Notes under the pieces: generated by a model
Database searches by the model: none
The model's input: the letters and a program-made list of their open reading frames with translations, nothing else
What the model was told of the DNA's origin: nothing
Program-made: the position numbers and the translations under genes
In this document: in pieces, positions 45,774 through 56,387 of the stretch
How positions within the stretch are numbered: position 1 is the first letter of the stretch
How the letters are laid out: every line of letters begins with the position of its first letter
NCBI GenBank assembly: GCA_945881845.1
Contig: CAMCVN010000011.1
Span: forward strand, 1-62,968
DNA: 62,968 bases
Source of the DNA: Bifidobacterium breve
GTDB lineage: Bacteria > Actinomycetota > Thermoleophilia > Solirubrobacterales > Solirubrobacteraceae
Direction: 5' to 3'

Positions 45774-47288
45774 GTGACCACCGATCCCAACACACCACCT
45801 CGGCCCGGCCGCGGAGTGCTCAAGAAGGGCGCGCTCGCCGGTCTTATGATCGTTCTGCTGACGGCGACGACGGTCGCCTCGGCAGCGCTGCTGGAGGTTG
45901 ACCAGCTGGTCAACATTGTGCGCGCGGAAGGGCAGACGATCCCAGGTGTCAAGAACGCGCTGGACAACGTTGACGGCGGCGGCCCGCAGACGATCCTGCT
46001 GATCGGTTCAGACCGTCGCTTCAGCGAGCGCAAGGTGAAGGGGGGAGCTCGCTCCGACACGCTGATGCTGGTGCGGCTCGACCCCAACAAGGAAGCGACG
46101 GCGGTGATGTCAATCCCGCGCGACCTCAAGGTCGACATTCCCGGCTACGGCAGCGACAAGATCAACGCCGCCTTCTCAATCGGTGGTCCAAAGCTGACTT
46201 TGGAGACCGTTCGCGACCTGCTCGGGATTGAGATCAACCACATCATCGAAGTCAATTTCGGCGGCTTCCAGCGCGCCGTCAACCGGCTTGGCTGCGTCTA
46301 CGTTGACGTTGACCACCGCTACTACCACTCAAACGTCGGGCTGCCGCCAAGCGCTCAATATGCGGAGATCGACATCAAGCCCGGCTATCAGAAGCTCTGC
46401 GGCCAGCAGTCACTCGATCTAGTCCGCTTCCGCCACGCCGACTCCGACTTCGTCCGCTCAGCCCGTCAGCAGGACTTCCTGCGCCAAGCTAAAGGGCAGT
46501 TCTCGCTCTCGTCGCTGCTGGGCGATCGCCAGGAACTGGTGCGGATCTTCGCTCGTTACACGCGCACCGACGTCCGTTCCAACGATGCCATTCTTCAACT
46601 ATTGAAACTTGGCTTCCTGTCGTCAAAGAACCCGGTCCGCGAAGTTCAGTTCCCGGCGACCGACATCGCCGGAGGCTCGGATCTGGGAATCTCGCCGACC
46701 GCACTGCAGACTGCGGTTGACGAATTCCAGAGCACCACGGCGACCGGCGGCGCAAGCCAGACTGGCGACAAGAGCAAGAAGGGCCGCAAGGCTCGTAGCA
46801 AGCAAAAGAAGAAGCTCTCGGGCGCTCTGCCGGCTGGCGTAATCGCGGCGAAGGGTGAAGGCGAGTCGCAGGCGATTATCGCCGCTTCAAAGACGCCGAT
46901 GCCTGTCTACTTCCCGGCCGCCCGTCTCGCCAGCGGCGGCTACAGCTCCGGCGAACCCGACTACCCGGCTACCCGTGCCTACACAATCAAGGACCGCGCG
47001 AAGGCTCGCTTCTCCGCCTACCGGATCGTCCTCTCCACCGGCGAGGCCGGCCAGTACTACGGCGTGCAGGGGACTACCTGGACGGCGCCGCCAATCCTTG
47101 ACACGCCGAGCGAGACGATGAAGATGCGCGGCCGCAACTTCGAACTCTTCTATGACGGAACGCGGCTGCGGCTAGTCGCGCTGCGAACGCCGAAGGGCGT
47201 CTACTGGGTTTCGAACACGCTCTCGCTGACGCTTACGAACCCACAGATGCTGGCAATCGCGCGTTCGCTGACGCCGCTTGGCAGCTAG
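45774..47288 (+). CDS. LytR-CpsA-Psr (LCP) family protein
   Basis: The 504-residue protein starts at GTG and has one membrane anchor (about residues 17-40). The LCP catalytic domain has GGARSDTLMLVRLD, SIPRDLKVDI, INAAFSIGG and the RHADSDFVRSARQQ box (about residues 220-233), whose Arg and Asp residues bind the polyprenyl-pyrophosphate. LCP enzymes attach cell-wall glycans to peptidoglycan. After residue 320 comes a lysine/arginine-rich linker (about 331-350) and a C-terminal domain of about 150 residues that is not an evident LytR_C domain. Nearby sugar-nucleotide genes fit a glycan-assembly locus. The frame runs upstream into the M20 gene, but the signal-anchor start is at 45774. Confidence 0.9.
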   Translation: MTTDPNTPPRPGRGVLKKGALAGLMIVLLTATTVASAALLEVDQLVNIVRAEGQTIPGVKNALDNVDGGGPQTILLIGSDRRFSERKVKGGARSDTLMLVRLDPNKEATAVMSIPRDLKVDIPGYGSDKINAAFSIGGPKLTLETVRDLLGIEINHIIEVNFGGFQRAVNRLGCVYVDVDHRYYHSNVGLPPSAQYAEIDIKPGYQKLCGQQSLDLVRFRHADSDFVRSARQQDFLRQAKGQFSLSSLLGDRQELVRIFARYTRTDVRSNDAILQLLKLGFLSSKNPVREVQFPATDIAGGSDLGISPTALQTAVDEFQSTTATGGASQTGDKSKKGRKARSKQKKKLSGALPAGVIAAKGEGESQAIIAASKTPMPVYFPAARLASGGYSSGEPDYPATRAYTIKDRAKARFSAYRIVLSTGEAGQYYGVQGTTWTAPPILDTPSETMKMRGRNFELFYDGTRLRLVALRTPKGVYWVSNTLSLTLTNPQMLAIARSLTPLGS

Positions 47289-47333
47289 CAACCGTGCTTT
47301 CTCACCTAACGCAGGTACTCTTCGCGGCTGTCT

Positions 47334-48659
47334 ATGAGCAACGATAAACGCGAAGCAATTGGAGTCATCGGGACCGGCTACGTCGGTCTATGCACTGCCG
47401 TCGGCTTCGCTGAGCTCGGCAGCGAGGCGTGGTGCGTCGATATCGACGCCGAGAAGATCGCTGGCCTCCAACGAGGCGAAGTGCCGATCCACGAGCCCGG
47501 CCTTGCCGAAGCGATCGAACGTAACCGCGAGCGGCTCCACTTCTCGACCGACTTAGCTGAAGCGCTCGAGCACACACGGCTGCTCTTCGTTGCTGTCGGC
47601 ACGCCGCCGACCTACTCCGGCGACGCCGACCTCAGCGCCGTCCACTCCGTCGTCGCGGCGATGCCGCCATCCGACCACCACGCCCTCGTGATGAAGTCAA
47701 CGGTGCCGGTGGGCACTGGCGAGGCGATCGAACGGATCTTCGCCGAGCAGGGCAAGGATGGCTTCAGCTACGTCTCCTGCCCTGAGTTCCTCAAGGAGGG
47801 AACAGCGCTGGCCGACTTCCTCGATCCCGACCGCGTCGTGATCGGCGACGACGGTGGCTGGGCCGGCGACGCCGTTGCCGACCTCTACCGGCCACTACTC
47901 AGCGCCGAGCACGGCGGCAAGGGACGCAGTGAACTGGTCCGCACCGACGTTGCCAGCGCCGAGATGGTCAAGTTGGCCGCCAACGCTTTCCTCGCGACGA
48001 AGATCTCGTTCATCAACGAGATTGCCAATGTCTGTGAGGAGACCGGCGCCGACGTGATCGAAGTCGCGCGCGGGATGGGCCTCGACCAGCGAATCGGGCC
48101 GAAGTTCCTTCAGCCCGGGATTGGCTTCGGCGGCAGCTGCTTCCCGAAGGACGTCAGCGCGCTGAAGCAGCTGGCTGGCAATAGCGGCTACCACTTCCAG
48201 CTGCTCGGCGCCGTGATTGAGGTCAACGAACTTCAGAAGCGCCGCGTGATCGGCAAGCTTGAAAAGCACCTCGGTTCGCTCGTCGGCAAGCACGTCGCAT
48301 TGCTCGGTGTTGCCTTCAAGCCAAACACCGATGACATGCGCGAGGCCTCCTCGCTGGTGCTCGCGGCGCGCCTACAGGCCGCCGGCTCAACCGTCACCGC
48401 TTACGACCCGATCGCTGAAGAGGTCGCGGCCGAGATGATGCCGGGGGTCGAGTTCGCCAGCGACGCACTTGGCGCAGTCAGCGGCGCCGACGCCGTCGTT
48501 CTCGTCACCGAGTGGGACGAGTTCGCGGCGCTCGATCTCGCCGAGCTGGCCAAGGCGATGACCGGCGACGTACTGATCGATGGCCGCAACCTCTTTGACC
48601 CCAAAGCGGCGGCCGCAGCAGGGCTCCGCTACGAGGGCGTTGGCCGAGCCTCTCGATAA
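47334..48659 (+). CDS. UDP-glucose/UDP-sugar 6-dehydrogenase
   Basis: The 441-residue NAD-dependent sugar-nucleotide dehydrogenase oxidises UDP-glucose to UDP-glucuronate. It has the NAD site IGVIGTGYVGLCTAVGFAEL, the catalytic Cys269 in GFGGSCFPKDV, and ALLGVAFKPNTDDMREASS. The family also contains UDP-N-acetylmannosamine dehydrogenases; KLAANAFLATKISFINE favours Ugd. TACTCT lies twelve bases upstream. The stop overlaps the next start as TAATG. Confidence 0.92.
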   Translation: MSNDKREAIGVIGTGYVGLCTAVGFAELGSEAWCVDIDAEKIAGLQRGEVPIHEPGLAEAIERNRERLHFSTDLAEALEHTRLLFVAVGTPPTYSGDADLSAVHSVVAAMPPSDHHALVMKSTVPVGTGEAIERIFAEQGKDGFSYVSCPEFLKEGTALADFLDPDRVVIGDDGGWAGDAVADLYRPLLSAEHGGKGRSELVRTDVASAEMVKLAANAFLATKISFINEIANVCEETGADVIEVARGMGLDQRIGPKFLQPGIGFGGSCFPKDVSALKQLAGNSGYHFQLLGAVIEVNELQKRRVIGKLEKHLGSLVGKHVALLGVAFKPNTDDMREASSLVLAARLQAAGSTVTAYDPIAEEVAAEMMPGVEFASDALGAVSGADAVVLVTEWDEFAALDLAELAKAMTGDVLIDGRNLFDPKAAAAAGLRYEGVGRASR

Positions 48660-49753
48660 TGCGCGCTGTAATCCTCGTCGGCGGCGAGGGGAGCCGCCTG
48701 AGGCCGCTGACCTCGGAGTCGCCGAAGCCGGCGGTGAAGTTGGTTGATCGGCCGATGATGGCCTTCATGCTCGAGTGGTTGGCTGCCAATGGAATCGCTG
48801 AGGTTGTGATGGCTTGCGGCTTCAAACCGGACGCGATGCGCGAAGCGCTCGGCGACGGCGGCCGTTTTGGGATCCAGATCAGCTACGTGACGGAGAGCGA
48901 ACCGCTTGGCACCGGCGGCGCGCTGCGCTTCGCCGACGAGCAGCTGGCGGACGGCCTCGGCGAACGTTTCGTGATGTGCAACGGCGACATCTTGACCGAT
49001 CTCGATCTGGCCGCACAGATCACGCGCCACCGCGAGCTCGGCGCGACGGCGACGCTCTCATTGGTACCGGTCGAAGATCCATCAAGCTTTGGTCTGGTGC
49101 GAATTGGCGACGACGGCGAGGTGCTCGGCTTCTTGGAAAAGCCTGAGCCGAGCGAGATTGACACCGACTTGATCAGCGCCGGCGCCTATGTGCTTGAGCG
49201 CAGCGTGCTTGATCTAATCGAGCCCGGTCGCGCCGTCTCGATCGAGCGTGAAGTTTGGCCCGAGCTCGTTGGTGAAGGGCTCTATGCCGTCGCCGACCGC
49301 GACGCCTACTGGCTCGACATTGGCACACCCGACCGCTATCTCAAAGCGAGCGCCGACATTCTCAGCGGCGCTGTCGAAAGCGAAGCCGGTGCTCGGCTCG
49401 ACGGGCGTGGGCTGGCGGTCGGCGAAGGCTGCACAGTTGAAGGCGAACTGATCGGCCCGTCTGTGCTCGGCGCTGGCTGCCATGTCGCCGTCGGCGCCAC
49501 GGTTGGTCCTGGCGCGGCGCTTGGTGAAGGCGTCGACGTTGCCGCTGGTGCCATCATCGAAGCTTCGGCGGTGCTCGACGGTTGCCGCGTTGGTGCTGGC
49601 GCACTAATCCGCGACGCGATCCTCTCTCCCGGCGCAGAGATCGGTGCTGAGGCGCGGATTACTGAGCAGTCGGTCGTTGGGCCGCGCGTCAAGGTTGCCG
49701 CGGGCGAGATCGTCGGCGACGGCGCCAAACTGTTCGCTAGCGACGCCAACTAG
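48659..49753 (+). CDS. NDP-sugar pyrophosphorylase (mannose-1-phosphate guanylyltransferase type)
   Basis: The 364-residue protein has a nucleotidyltransferase domain (VILVGGEGSRLRPLT, FVMCNGDILTDLDL) and a C-terminal left-handed beta-helix of hexapeptide repeats (residues about 250-350). This is the GMPPB-like architecture that makes GDP-mannose. Glucose-1-phosphate thymidylyl- or adenylyltransferase activity is possible. It is coupled to the dehydrogenase upstream and precedes a phosphoglucose/phosphomannose isomerase. Confidence 0.88.
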   Translation: MRAVILVGGEGSRLRPLTSESPKPAVKLVDRPMMAFMLEWLAANGIAEVVMACGFKPDAMREALGDGGRFGIQISYVTESEPLGTGGALRFADEQLADGLGERFVMCNGDILTDLDLAAQITRHRELGATATLSLVPVEDPSSFGLVRIGDDGEVLGFLEKPEPSEIDTDLISAGAYVLERSVLDLIEPGRAVSIEREVWPELVGEGLYAVADRDAYWLDIGTPDRYLKASADILSGAVESEAGARLDGRGLAVGEGCTVEGELIGPSVLGAGCHVAVGATVGPGAALGEGVDVAAGAIIEASAVLDGCRVGAGALIRDAILSPGAEIGAEARITEQSVVGPRVKVAAGEIVGDGAKLFASDAN

Positions 49754-49807
49754 TACCCGCACGGCATCGTCTGCGCCGCTTCGTAACACTTGCGCGAAGG
49801 AGCCACG

Positions 49808-50881
49808 ATGTTCGCCGATAATTCATCAGCCCAGCCGCTCGACCGAGCCGCCGTCGCGGCGGTCGACCCGACCGATCAGATCGCCGATGTTCTCTCGCTT
49901 CCCGAGCAGCTTCGCGACGCCGTCTTCAAGGTTGAGTCGGCCGAACTTCCACAGGTGGATTCGCCCGGTGGTCTGCTCGTCGCCGGGATGGGCGGTTCAG
50001 GGATCGGCGGCCGTTTGGCGCGCGGGATTCTCGGCGATCAGGCCTCGCGGCCGATCCTCAGCTCGGCCGGCTACTCGCTTCCAGGCTGGACGACGTCGGA
50101 GACGACCGTCCTCTGCGCCAGCTATTCGGGAGAGACCGAGGAGACGCTGGCCTGCTTTGAGGCCGCCGGCATCATCGGCACCAATCGCGTCGTTGTGACC
50201 ACAGGGGGAACTCTTGCGCAGGCAGCACGGGCCGAAGGCGTGCCGGTCATTCCGGTCGCCGGAGGGCTTCAGCCGCGCGCTGCCGTCGCCTACATGACGG
50301 TCGCCGCGCTGGAGGTTGCCGCTGCCTGCGGCGCCGGTCCGCGGCTGACGACCGAAGTTGACGTTGCCGCCGACCATCTCGAGCAGCTGGCGATCGAGTG
50401 GGGGCCGGATTCGGCCGAGGATTCGCTCGCTAAGAGCCTTGCCCGTGCGATCCACGGAACGATTCCAGTGATCGCCGGCTACGGGCTGACGGAGGCCGTT
50501 GCGAGCCGCTGGAAGACGCAGGTCAACGAGAACGCCAACCAGCTCGCCTTTGCGTCGGTACTGCCTGAGCTCGACCACAACGAGATCGTCGGCTGGGGTT
50601 CGGCGGCCGACTTCGGCCGCTTTAGCGCCGTCTTCTTTGAGGACAGCGATGATCCCCAGCGGATCGCTCGCCGGATCGAGCTGACGCGCTCTCTGATCGA
50701 GGCCGACGGTGGCTCGGTCCACGTCGTCAGTTCGCTCGGTCAGACGGCAGTGGAGCGGGCCTTCTCGCTGATTCTGCTCGGCGACCTGTTCTCGACCTAC
50801 CTTGCGATCTGCAACCGGCAGGATCCGGCCGACATCGCAGTGATTACGGCGCTTAAGAAGGGCCTAGCTGAGCAGGAGTAG
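49808..50881 (+). CDS. Bifunctional phosphoglucose/phosphomannose isomerase
   Basis: The 357-residue SIS-domain isomerase has VAGMGGSGIGGRLARG and ASYSGETEETLACFEAA for the sugar-phosphate site, with catalytic VNENANQLAFASVLPELDHN (His and Glu) in the C-terminal domain. It interconverts fructose-6-P with glucose-6-P and mannose-6-P, feeding the GDP-mannose step upstream. AAGGAG lies five bases before the ATG at 49808, so I prefer this start to the longer frame at 49790. Confidence 0.92.
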   Translation: MFADNSSAQPLDRAAVAAVDPTDQIADVLSLPEQLRDAVFKVESAELPQVDSPGGLLVAGMGGSGIGGRLARGILGDQASRPILSSAGYSLPGWTTSETTVLCASYSGETEETLACFEAAGIIGTNRVVVTTGGTLAQAARAEGVPVIPVAGGLQPRAAVAYMTVAALEVAAACGAGPRLTTEVDVAADHLEQLAIEWGPDSAEDSLAKSLARAIHGTIPVIAGYGLTEAVASRWKTQVNENANQLAFASVLPELDHNEIVGWGSAADFGRFSAVFFEDSDDPQRIARRIELTRSLIEADGGSVHVVSSLGQTAVERAFSLILLGDLFSTYLAICNRQDPADIAVITALKKGLAEQE

Positions 50882-50904
50882 CGGCAGCAGGCCAAATATG
50901 GCGT

Positions 50905-50930
50905 AACCTTGACACAGCTTTGATAAGGTT
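50905..50930. promoter_or_regulatory. Dyad in the MerR-ahcY promoter
   Basis: AACCTT and AAGGTT are separated by 14 bases (50905-50910 and 50925-50930), and TAAGGT at 50924-50929 lies nine bases before the MerR ATG as a -10. A MerR-family dimer could bind here to control itself and ahcY. Confidence 0.4.
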
Positions 50931-50938
50931 GAGTCTCA

Positions 50939-51318
50939 ATGGAAGCGCTAACAATCCACGAAGCGGCGCAGACGACCGGATGGACGCCGCGAATGCTGCG
51001 CTACATCGAGCGCATTGGCCTAATTGAGCCGGCCCGCACGGAGTCCGGCTACCGCCAGTACGGCGCCGGAGAACTGCAGCGGCTGCGCACGCTGCGAGAG
51101 CTGCTGGCCGAGCACGAGATTGGCCTCGGAGACGTCGCCTTCGCGCTGAGACTGCGCCGTGACGAAGCACTTAGTGGGGCGGTTGATAGTTGGCTTGAAG
51201 CTGAGCCGCAACGCCCCGAAGCTGTATCTGCTGATGAATGGCTGCGCTGGGAGCAGGAGAAGCACGCCCGCATCATCGCCGCCTTGACAACCAACGAAAC
51301 GATGGAGACCGCTGCCTG

Positions 51319-51319
<1 letters not shown>
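50939..51319 (+). CDS. MerR-family transcriptional regulator
   Basis: The 126-residue protein has the MerR winged helix ([30 protein letters not shown], about residues 4-33) and [20 protein letters not shown]. The C-terminal coiled coil is short, and there are no metal-binding cysteines, so it does not sense metals. It precedes ahcY with a TGATG overlap and may respond to a metabolite of the methyl cycle. The target is inferred from coupling. Confidence 0.9.
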
Positions 51320-52771
<1,452 letters not shown>

Positions 52772-52773
<2 letters not shown>

Positions 52774-52786
52774 GGAGTTCGTTCTG
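52772..52786 (+). promoter_or_regulatory. Ribosome site and CTG start of the second SAH-hydrolase-like gene
   Basis: AAGGAG (52772-52777, overlapping the ahcY stop) is followed after six bases by the in-frame CTG at 52784. No ATG, GTG or TTG lies at a proper distance; the TTG at 52808 would be 30 bases away. Confidence 0.5.
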
Positions 52787-54049
52787 CCCAAATCTGACGT
52801 TGCAGACTTGACCCTCGCGGCCTCCGGGCTGGCGAGGATCGAGTGGGCGGCCGGGCAGATGCCGGTGCTGGGCCGCGTAGCCGAACGCTTCGCCGCCGAG
52901 CGGCCGCTGGAGGGGGTCAAGATTGCGATCTGCCTCCACGTGACGGCCGAGACGGCGAATCTTGTCCGCGCGCTCTCCGGCGCTGGCGCCGAGGTTGCGC
53001 TCTGTTCGGCCAACCCGCTCTCAACTCAGGATGACGTTGCCGCGGCGCTGGTAGACCACGACGCGATCGAGGTTCACGCAATCCACGGCGAGACGCTTGC
53101 CCAGTACCACGAGCACGTCGCCGCGCTGGTCGCTGGCAACCCACAGATTGCGATCGATGATGGCGCCGAGCTGATCGAGGCACTCCACGGCGGCGATGAC
53201 CCGCCCGCGGCACAGATGATCGGTGCTACCGAGGAGACAACGACGGGGCTGGTGCAGCTGCGGGCGCTTGAACGCTCCGGCGGACTAGCTTGCCCGGTCA
53301 TCGCAGTTAACGAATCGCGCACTGAGCGGGCCTTCAACGACCGTTATGGAACAGGGCAGTCGACGATCGACGGGATTCTGCGCGCCACCAACGTTCTGCT
53401 GGCCGGCGCCGTCGTCGTCGTTATCGGTTACGGCTGGACCGGCAAGGGGATCGCGCTGCGGGCCAAGGGGCTTGGAGCGACGGTGATCGTCTGCGAGGTT
53501 GATCCGCTACGCGCGCTCGAAGCGCGAATGGAGGGCTTCGAAGTGATGCCTGCGCTCGAGGCGGCCGGTAGGGGCGACGTCTTCATCACCGTCACCGGCG
53601 GGCGCGAAGTATTGAGCGAGGAGCACTTCGTCGCAATGCGCGACGGCGCAATCCTCGCCAACGCAGGCCACTTCGATGTTGAGATTGACCTTCCCGCGCT
53701 GGATCGCGTTGCCGGCTCACGCCGCGAGGTGCGCCCGCTGGTTGAGGAGTTCGAAATCAACGGTCGCCGAATCAATCTGCTGGCTCACGGCCGCGTCGTC
53801 AATCTCGCCGCCGCCGACGGCCATCCATCGGCCGTGATGGATCTCTCGTTCGCCTCGCAGGCACTGGTCGTCGAAGGGCTCGTCAAGGCCGAGCGGCCGC
53901 TCAGCGCCGCAGTCCATCCGGTGCTGGAAGAGGTCGACCGCGAAGTCGCGAGGCTCAAGCTCGACGCGCTCGGCGTCGCGATCGACTCACTCAGCGATCA
54001 GCAGCTCGCCTACCGACACCTCTTCTCACCGGCGCCGCACGACGGCTGA
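52784..54049 (+). CDS. S-adenosylhomocysteine hydrolase-like paralog, catalytic residues altered
   Basis: The protein of about 421 residues is homologous to AhcY along its length and belongs to the short (Thermotoga/archaeal-like) form, judged by YGTGQSTIDGI and VVIGYGWTGKGIALRAKGLG. The NAD site, the Glu in TEETTTG, the Asp in IAIDDG, and the His residues in NAGHFDVEI and ADGHPSAVMD are kept. In the active-site stretch the usual T-K-x-x-F-D-N reads T-E-R-A-F-N-D: Lys becomes Glu181, Asp becomes Asn185 and Asn becomes Asp186. The Cys is Thr, as in the short form. Loss of the lysine makes normal hydrolase activity doubtful. It might act on another nucleoside thioether, such as S-inosylhomocysteine, or regulate AhcY. 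An earlier in-frame ATG at 52703 lies inside ahcY and is rejected. Confidence 0.88.
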   Translation: MPKSDVADLTLAASGLARIEWAAGQMPVLGRVAERFAAERPLEGVKIAICLHVTAETANLVRALSGAGAEVALCSANPLSTQDDVAAALVDHDAIEVHAIHGETLAQYHEHVAALVAGNPQIAIDDGAELIEALHGGDDPPAAQMIGATEETTTGLVQLRALERSGGLACPVIAVNESRTERAFNDRYGTGQSTIDGILRATNVLLAGAVVVVIGYGWTGKGIALRAKGLGATVIVCEVDPLRALEARMEGFEVMPALEAAGRGDVFITVTGGREVLSEEHFVAMRDGAILANAGHFDVEIDLPALDRVAGSRREVRPLVEEFEINGRRINLLAHGRVVNLAAADGHPSAVMDLSFASQALVVEGLVKAERPLSAAVHPVLEEVDREVARLKLDALGVAIDSLSDQQLAYRHLFSPAPHDG

Positions 54050-54069
54050 GCGCCCCGAGCTGTGCGACG

Positions 54070-55470
54070 ATGGCGGCCGTGAGCGACGAAGCGACAGCAG
54101 CGGCAATCGCCAAGCTTGAGGCCGACGGCGCTGCCGCGGCAACGGTTGCAAGCTTCGCCGGGCAGTTGGAGCGGCTCGCAGCCGGTGATCTGGGGATGCT
54201 GCCGGAATCGGAACTGGAACCGGTCGCCGAGCTGCCCGACGCTGAGCAGCTCGCAGTCGACGACGAGGTGATCACGGCGCTGCTCGATCAGACCGTCGTG
54301 ATCAAGCTCAACGGCGGCCTAGGGACGAGCATGGGGTTGGCCGGTCCGAAGTCGCTGCTGGAGGTCAAAGATGGGCTCAGCTTCCTCGACATCACGGCGC
54401 GTCAGATCAAGGCGCTGCGAGCCGAGCACGGCGGCGCGCGGCTGCCGCTGGTGCTGCTCAACAGTTTCCGCACGCGAGAGCCCTCGCTGGCTGCGCTAGA
54501 CGGCTACGGGCAGCTGTCGGCCGATCTGTCGCCCGATTTTCTCCAAGGGCGTGTGCCAAAGCTGCTCGATGACGGCACTCTTGTTCCGGCATCTTGGCCG
54601 GCCGACCCTGAGTTGGAGTGGAGCCCGCCCGGCCACGGCGACATCTACCCGGCGCTAGTTGGGTCGGGAATGCTCGCCGCGATGCTGGCAGCCGGCTATC
54701 GCTACGCCTTCGTTGCCAACGCCGACAACCTCGGCGCCGTGCTCGACCCCGCGATCCTCTGCTGGATTGCCGCCGAGCAGGCCCCGTTCGTGATGGAGGT
54801 CGCCGACCGCACCGCCGCCGATCGCAAAGGCGGCCACCTCGCGCGGCGCGCAGACGGCACGCTCGTGCTGCGCGAGATCGCGCAGACACCGGAGGCAGAC
54901 CTTGCCGCCTTTGCTGACACCGACCGCCACCGCTTCTTCAACACCAACAGCATCTGGCTCGACCTTCACGCGCTCAGCGCGGCGCTCGGCGACGACGGCG
55001 TGATCGACCTACCGATGATCGTTAACCGCAAGACCGTCGATCCTTCCGACGCCGGCTCAGTGCCGGTCGTACAGCTGGAGTCGGCGATCGGCGCTGCGAT
55101 CGCGGCAATCCCCGGTGCGCGCGCGATCCGCGTGCCGCGATCGCGCTTCCTGCCGGTCAAGACGACCGACGACCTGCTGGTGCTCCGCTCCGACGCCTAC
55201 GAGCTAACCGCCGACGGCCAGCTTGCTCTCGCGGCGGCGTGCAACGGGAGCGCGCCTCTCGCCGAACTCGACAGCAACTACTTCCGCTTGATCGACGGCT
55301 TTGAGGCCCGCTTCGCGCAGGGCGCTCCTTCGCTGGTGGCCGCTGAGCGTTTGACCGTCAGAGGCGACGTCAGCTTCGGCGCCGCCGTGAAGGTCGGCGG
55401 CGTCGTCACGGTCGAAGCTGAGCCCGGCGAGCGGCTGCGGATCGACGACGGCGCAACGCTCAGCGGCTAG
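54070..55470 (+). CDS. UTP-glucose-1-phosphate uridylyltransferase, eukaryote-like type
   Basis: The 466-residue protein of the UDPGP family makes UDP-glucose, the donor for the dehydrogenase upstream and for the GT4 glucan cassette. It has TVVIKLNGGLGTSMGLAGPKS, SPPGHGDIYPALVGSG and FVANADNLGAVLDP. This family is typical of eukaryotes and some bacteria and unrelated to GalU. A mostly beta C-terminal tail follows. The convergent CtaG gene shares its CTAG stop. Confidence 0.92.
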   Translation: MAAVSDEATAAAIAKLEADGAAAATVASFAGQLERLAAGDLGMLPESELEPVAELPDAEQLAVDDEVITALLDQTVVIKLNGGLGTSMGLAGPKSLLEVKDGLSFLDITARQIKALRAEHGGARLPLVLLNSFRTREPSLAALDGYGQLSADLSPDFLQGRVPKLLDDGTLVPASWPADPELEWSPPGHGDIYPALVGSGMLAAMLAAGYRYAFVANADNLGAVLDPAILCWIAAEQAPFVMEVADRTAADRKGGHLARRADGTLVLREIAQTPEADLAAFADTDRHRFFNTNSIWLDLHALSAALGDDGVIDLPMIVNRKTVDPSDAGSVPVVQLESAIGAAIAAIPGARAIRVPRSRFLPVKTTDDLLVLRSDAYELTADGQLALAAACNGSAPLAELDSNYFRLIDGFEARFAQGAPSLVAAERLTVRGDVSFGAAVKVGGVVTVEAEPGERLRIDDGATLSG

Positions 55471-56324
55471 CTGCGCTGCTCGTCGGCGCGGTCTTCAAGC
55501 GCCTCGCGGCGCTCTTGCTCGCGCTCGCTTTGCTCGATCGCGCGGAACAGCAGGTAGGCCAGCGCGATCCCCATCACGATCGTCTGCTCCAGTGCCATCA
55601 GCTCGCCGCCGATCTGTTGATCAACGCCGGCGGTTAGGCCGAAGATCCCCTCGCGCACCTCGTAGTACGAGTAGAGCGGGTTGGGAGCGAAGGTCAGCAG
55701 GATTCCCAGTAGTCCTACACCGATCTTGGTCGAGACCATGTAGACCAGCGGCCCCATCGCTCCGCCACGGAAGCGCGAGCGGATCGGCGAGAGCAGCTGC
55801 CACCAATAGAGAAAGCCGACGCTGAGAAAGCAGACGTGTTCGAGCACGTGGACGGTGGCGTTCTCGAGCGCCAAGTCGTAGGCCGCCGGTACGTGCCAAG
55901 CCCACATCGCGACGATGTAGAGCACGACGGCTACCCACGGGTGCATCAGTGGCCCCAGCGCCCGTTCCAGCGCCTGCAGGCGTTTCGTAGCGGGCCGCAG
56001 CAGGATCTTGTTGAGGCCGAGGATGCAGAAGATCGGCACCAGATCCAGCAGCAGCATGTGCTGGGCCATGTGGAAGCTGAACGATTGTTGGGCGAGAACG
56101 TCGATCGGTGAGAGCAGGGCGACTGCCAGCGTGGCCAGGCCGATCAGGAAGCTGAGCAGTCGCCAGATCGGCGCCGCGGAAGGCCCGTCGGCACCGCGGA
56201 CGCGCCACCAACGCGGCAGGTAGAGGCCACCGAGGATCAGGATCATCAGGATCGCCCCAGGCTCGATCGTCCAAGAGGTGTCGGCCTCGGCGGCGAGCGG
56301 AAGGATCAAAGTCGGCACCTGCAT
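55467..56324 (-). CDS. CtaG-family cytochrome c oxidase assembly protein
   Basis: The 285-residue membrane protein has about seven hydrophobic segments and conserved histidines in FSFHMAQHMLLLDLVPIF, MWAWHVPAAYDLALENATVH and LEHVCFL, which fit the caa3_CtaG family involved in copper delivery to caa3-type oxidases. The reading frame is open further upstream to 56735, but that part overlaps comF and is shadow. I chose the ATG at 56324. No oxidase genes are nearby. Confidence 0.88.
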   Translation of the reverse strand: MQVPTLILPLAAEADTSWTIEPGAILMILILGGLYLPRWWRVRGADGPSAAPIWRLLSFLIGLATLAVALLSPIDVLAQQSFSFHMAQHMLLLDLVPIFCILGLNKILLRPATKRLQALERALGPLMHPWVAVVLYIVAMWAWHVPAAYDLALENATVHVLEHVCFLSVGFLYWWQLLSPIRSRFRGGAMGPLVYMVSTKIGVGLLGILLTFAPNPLYSYYEVREGIFGLTAGVDQQIGGELMALEQTIVMGIALAYLLFRAIEQSEREQERREALEDRADEQRS

Positions 56325-56387
56325 CGCGCTTGATCGTCGCAGACCGCTACTAGTCGCGATGCGGCTGGCTGCTCGAAGCTGGCCTCG

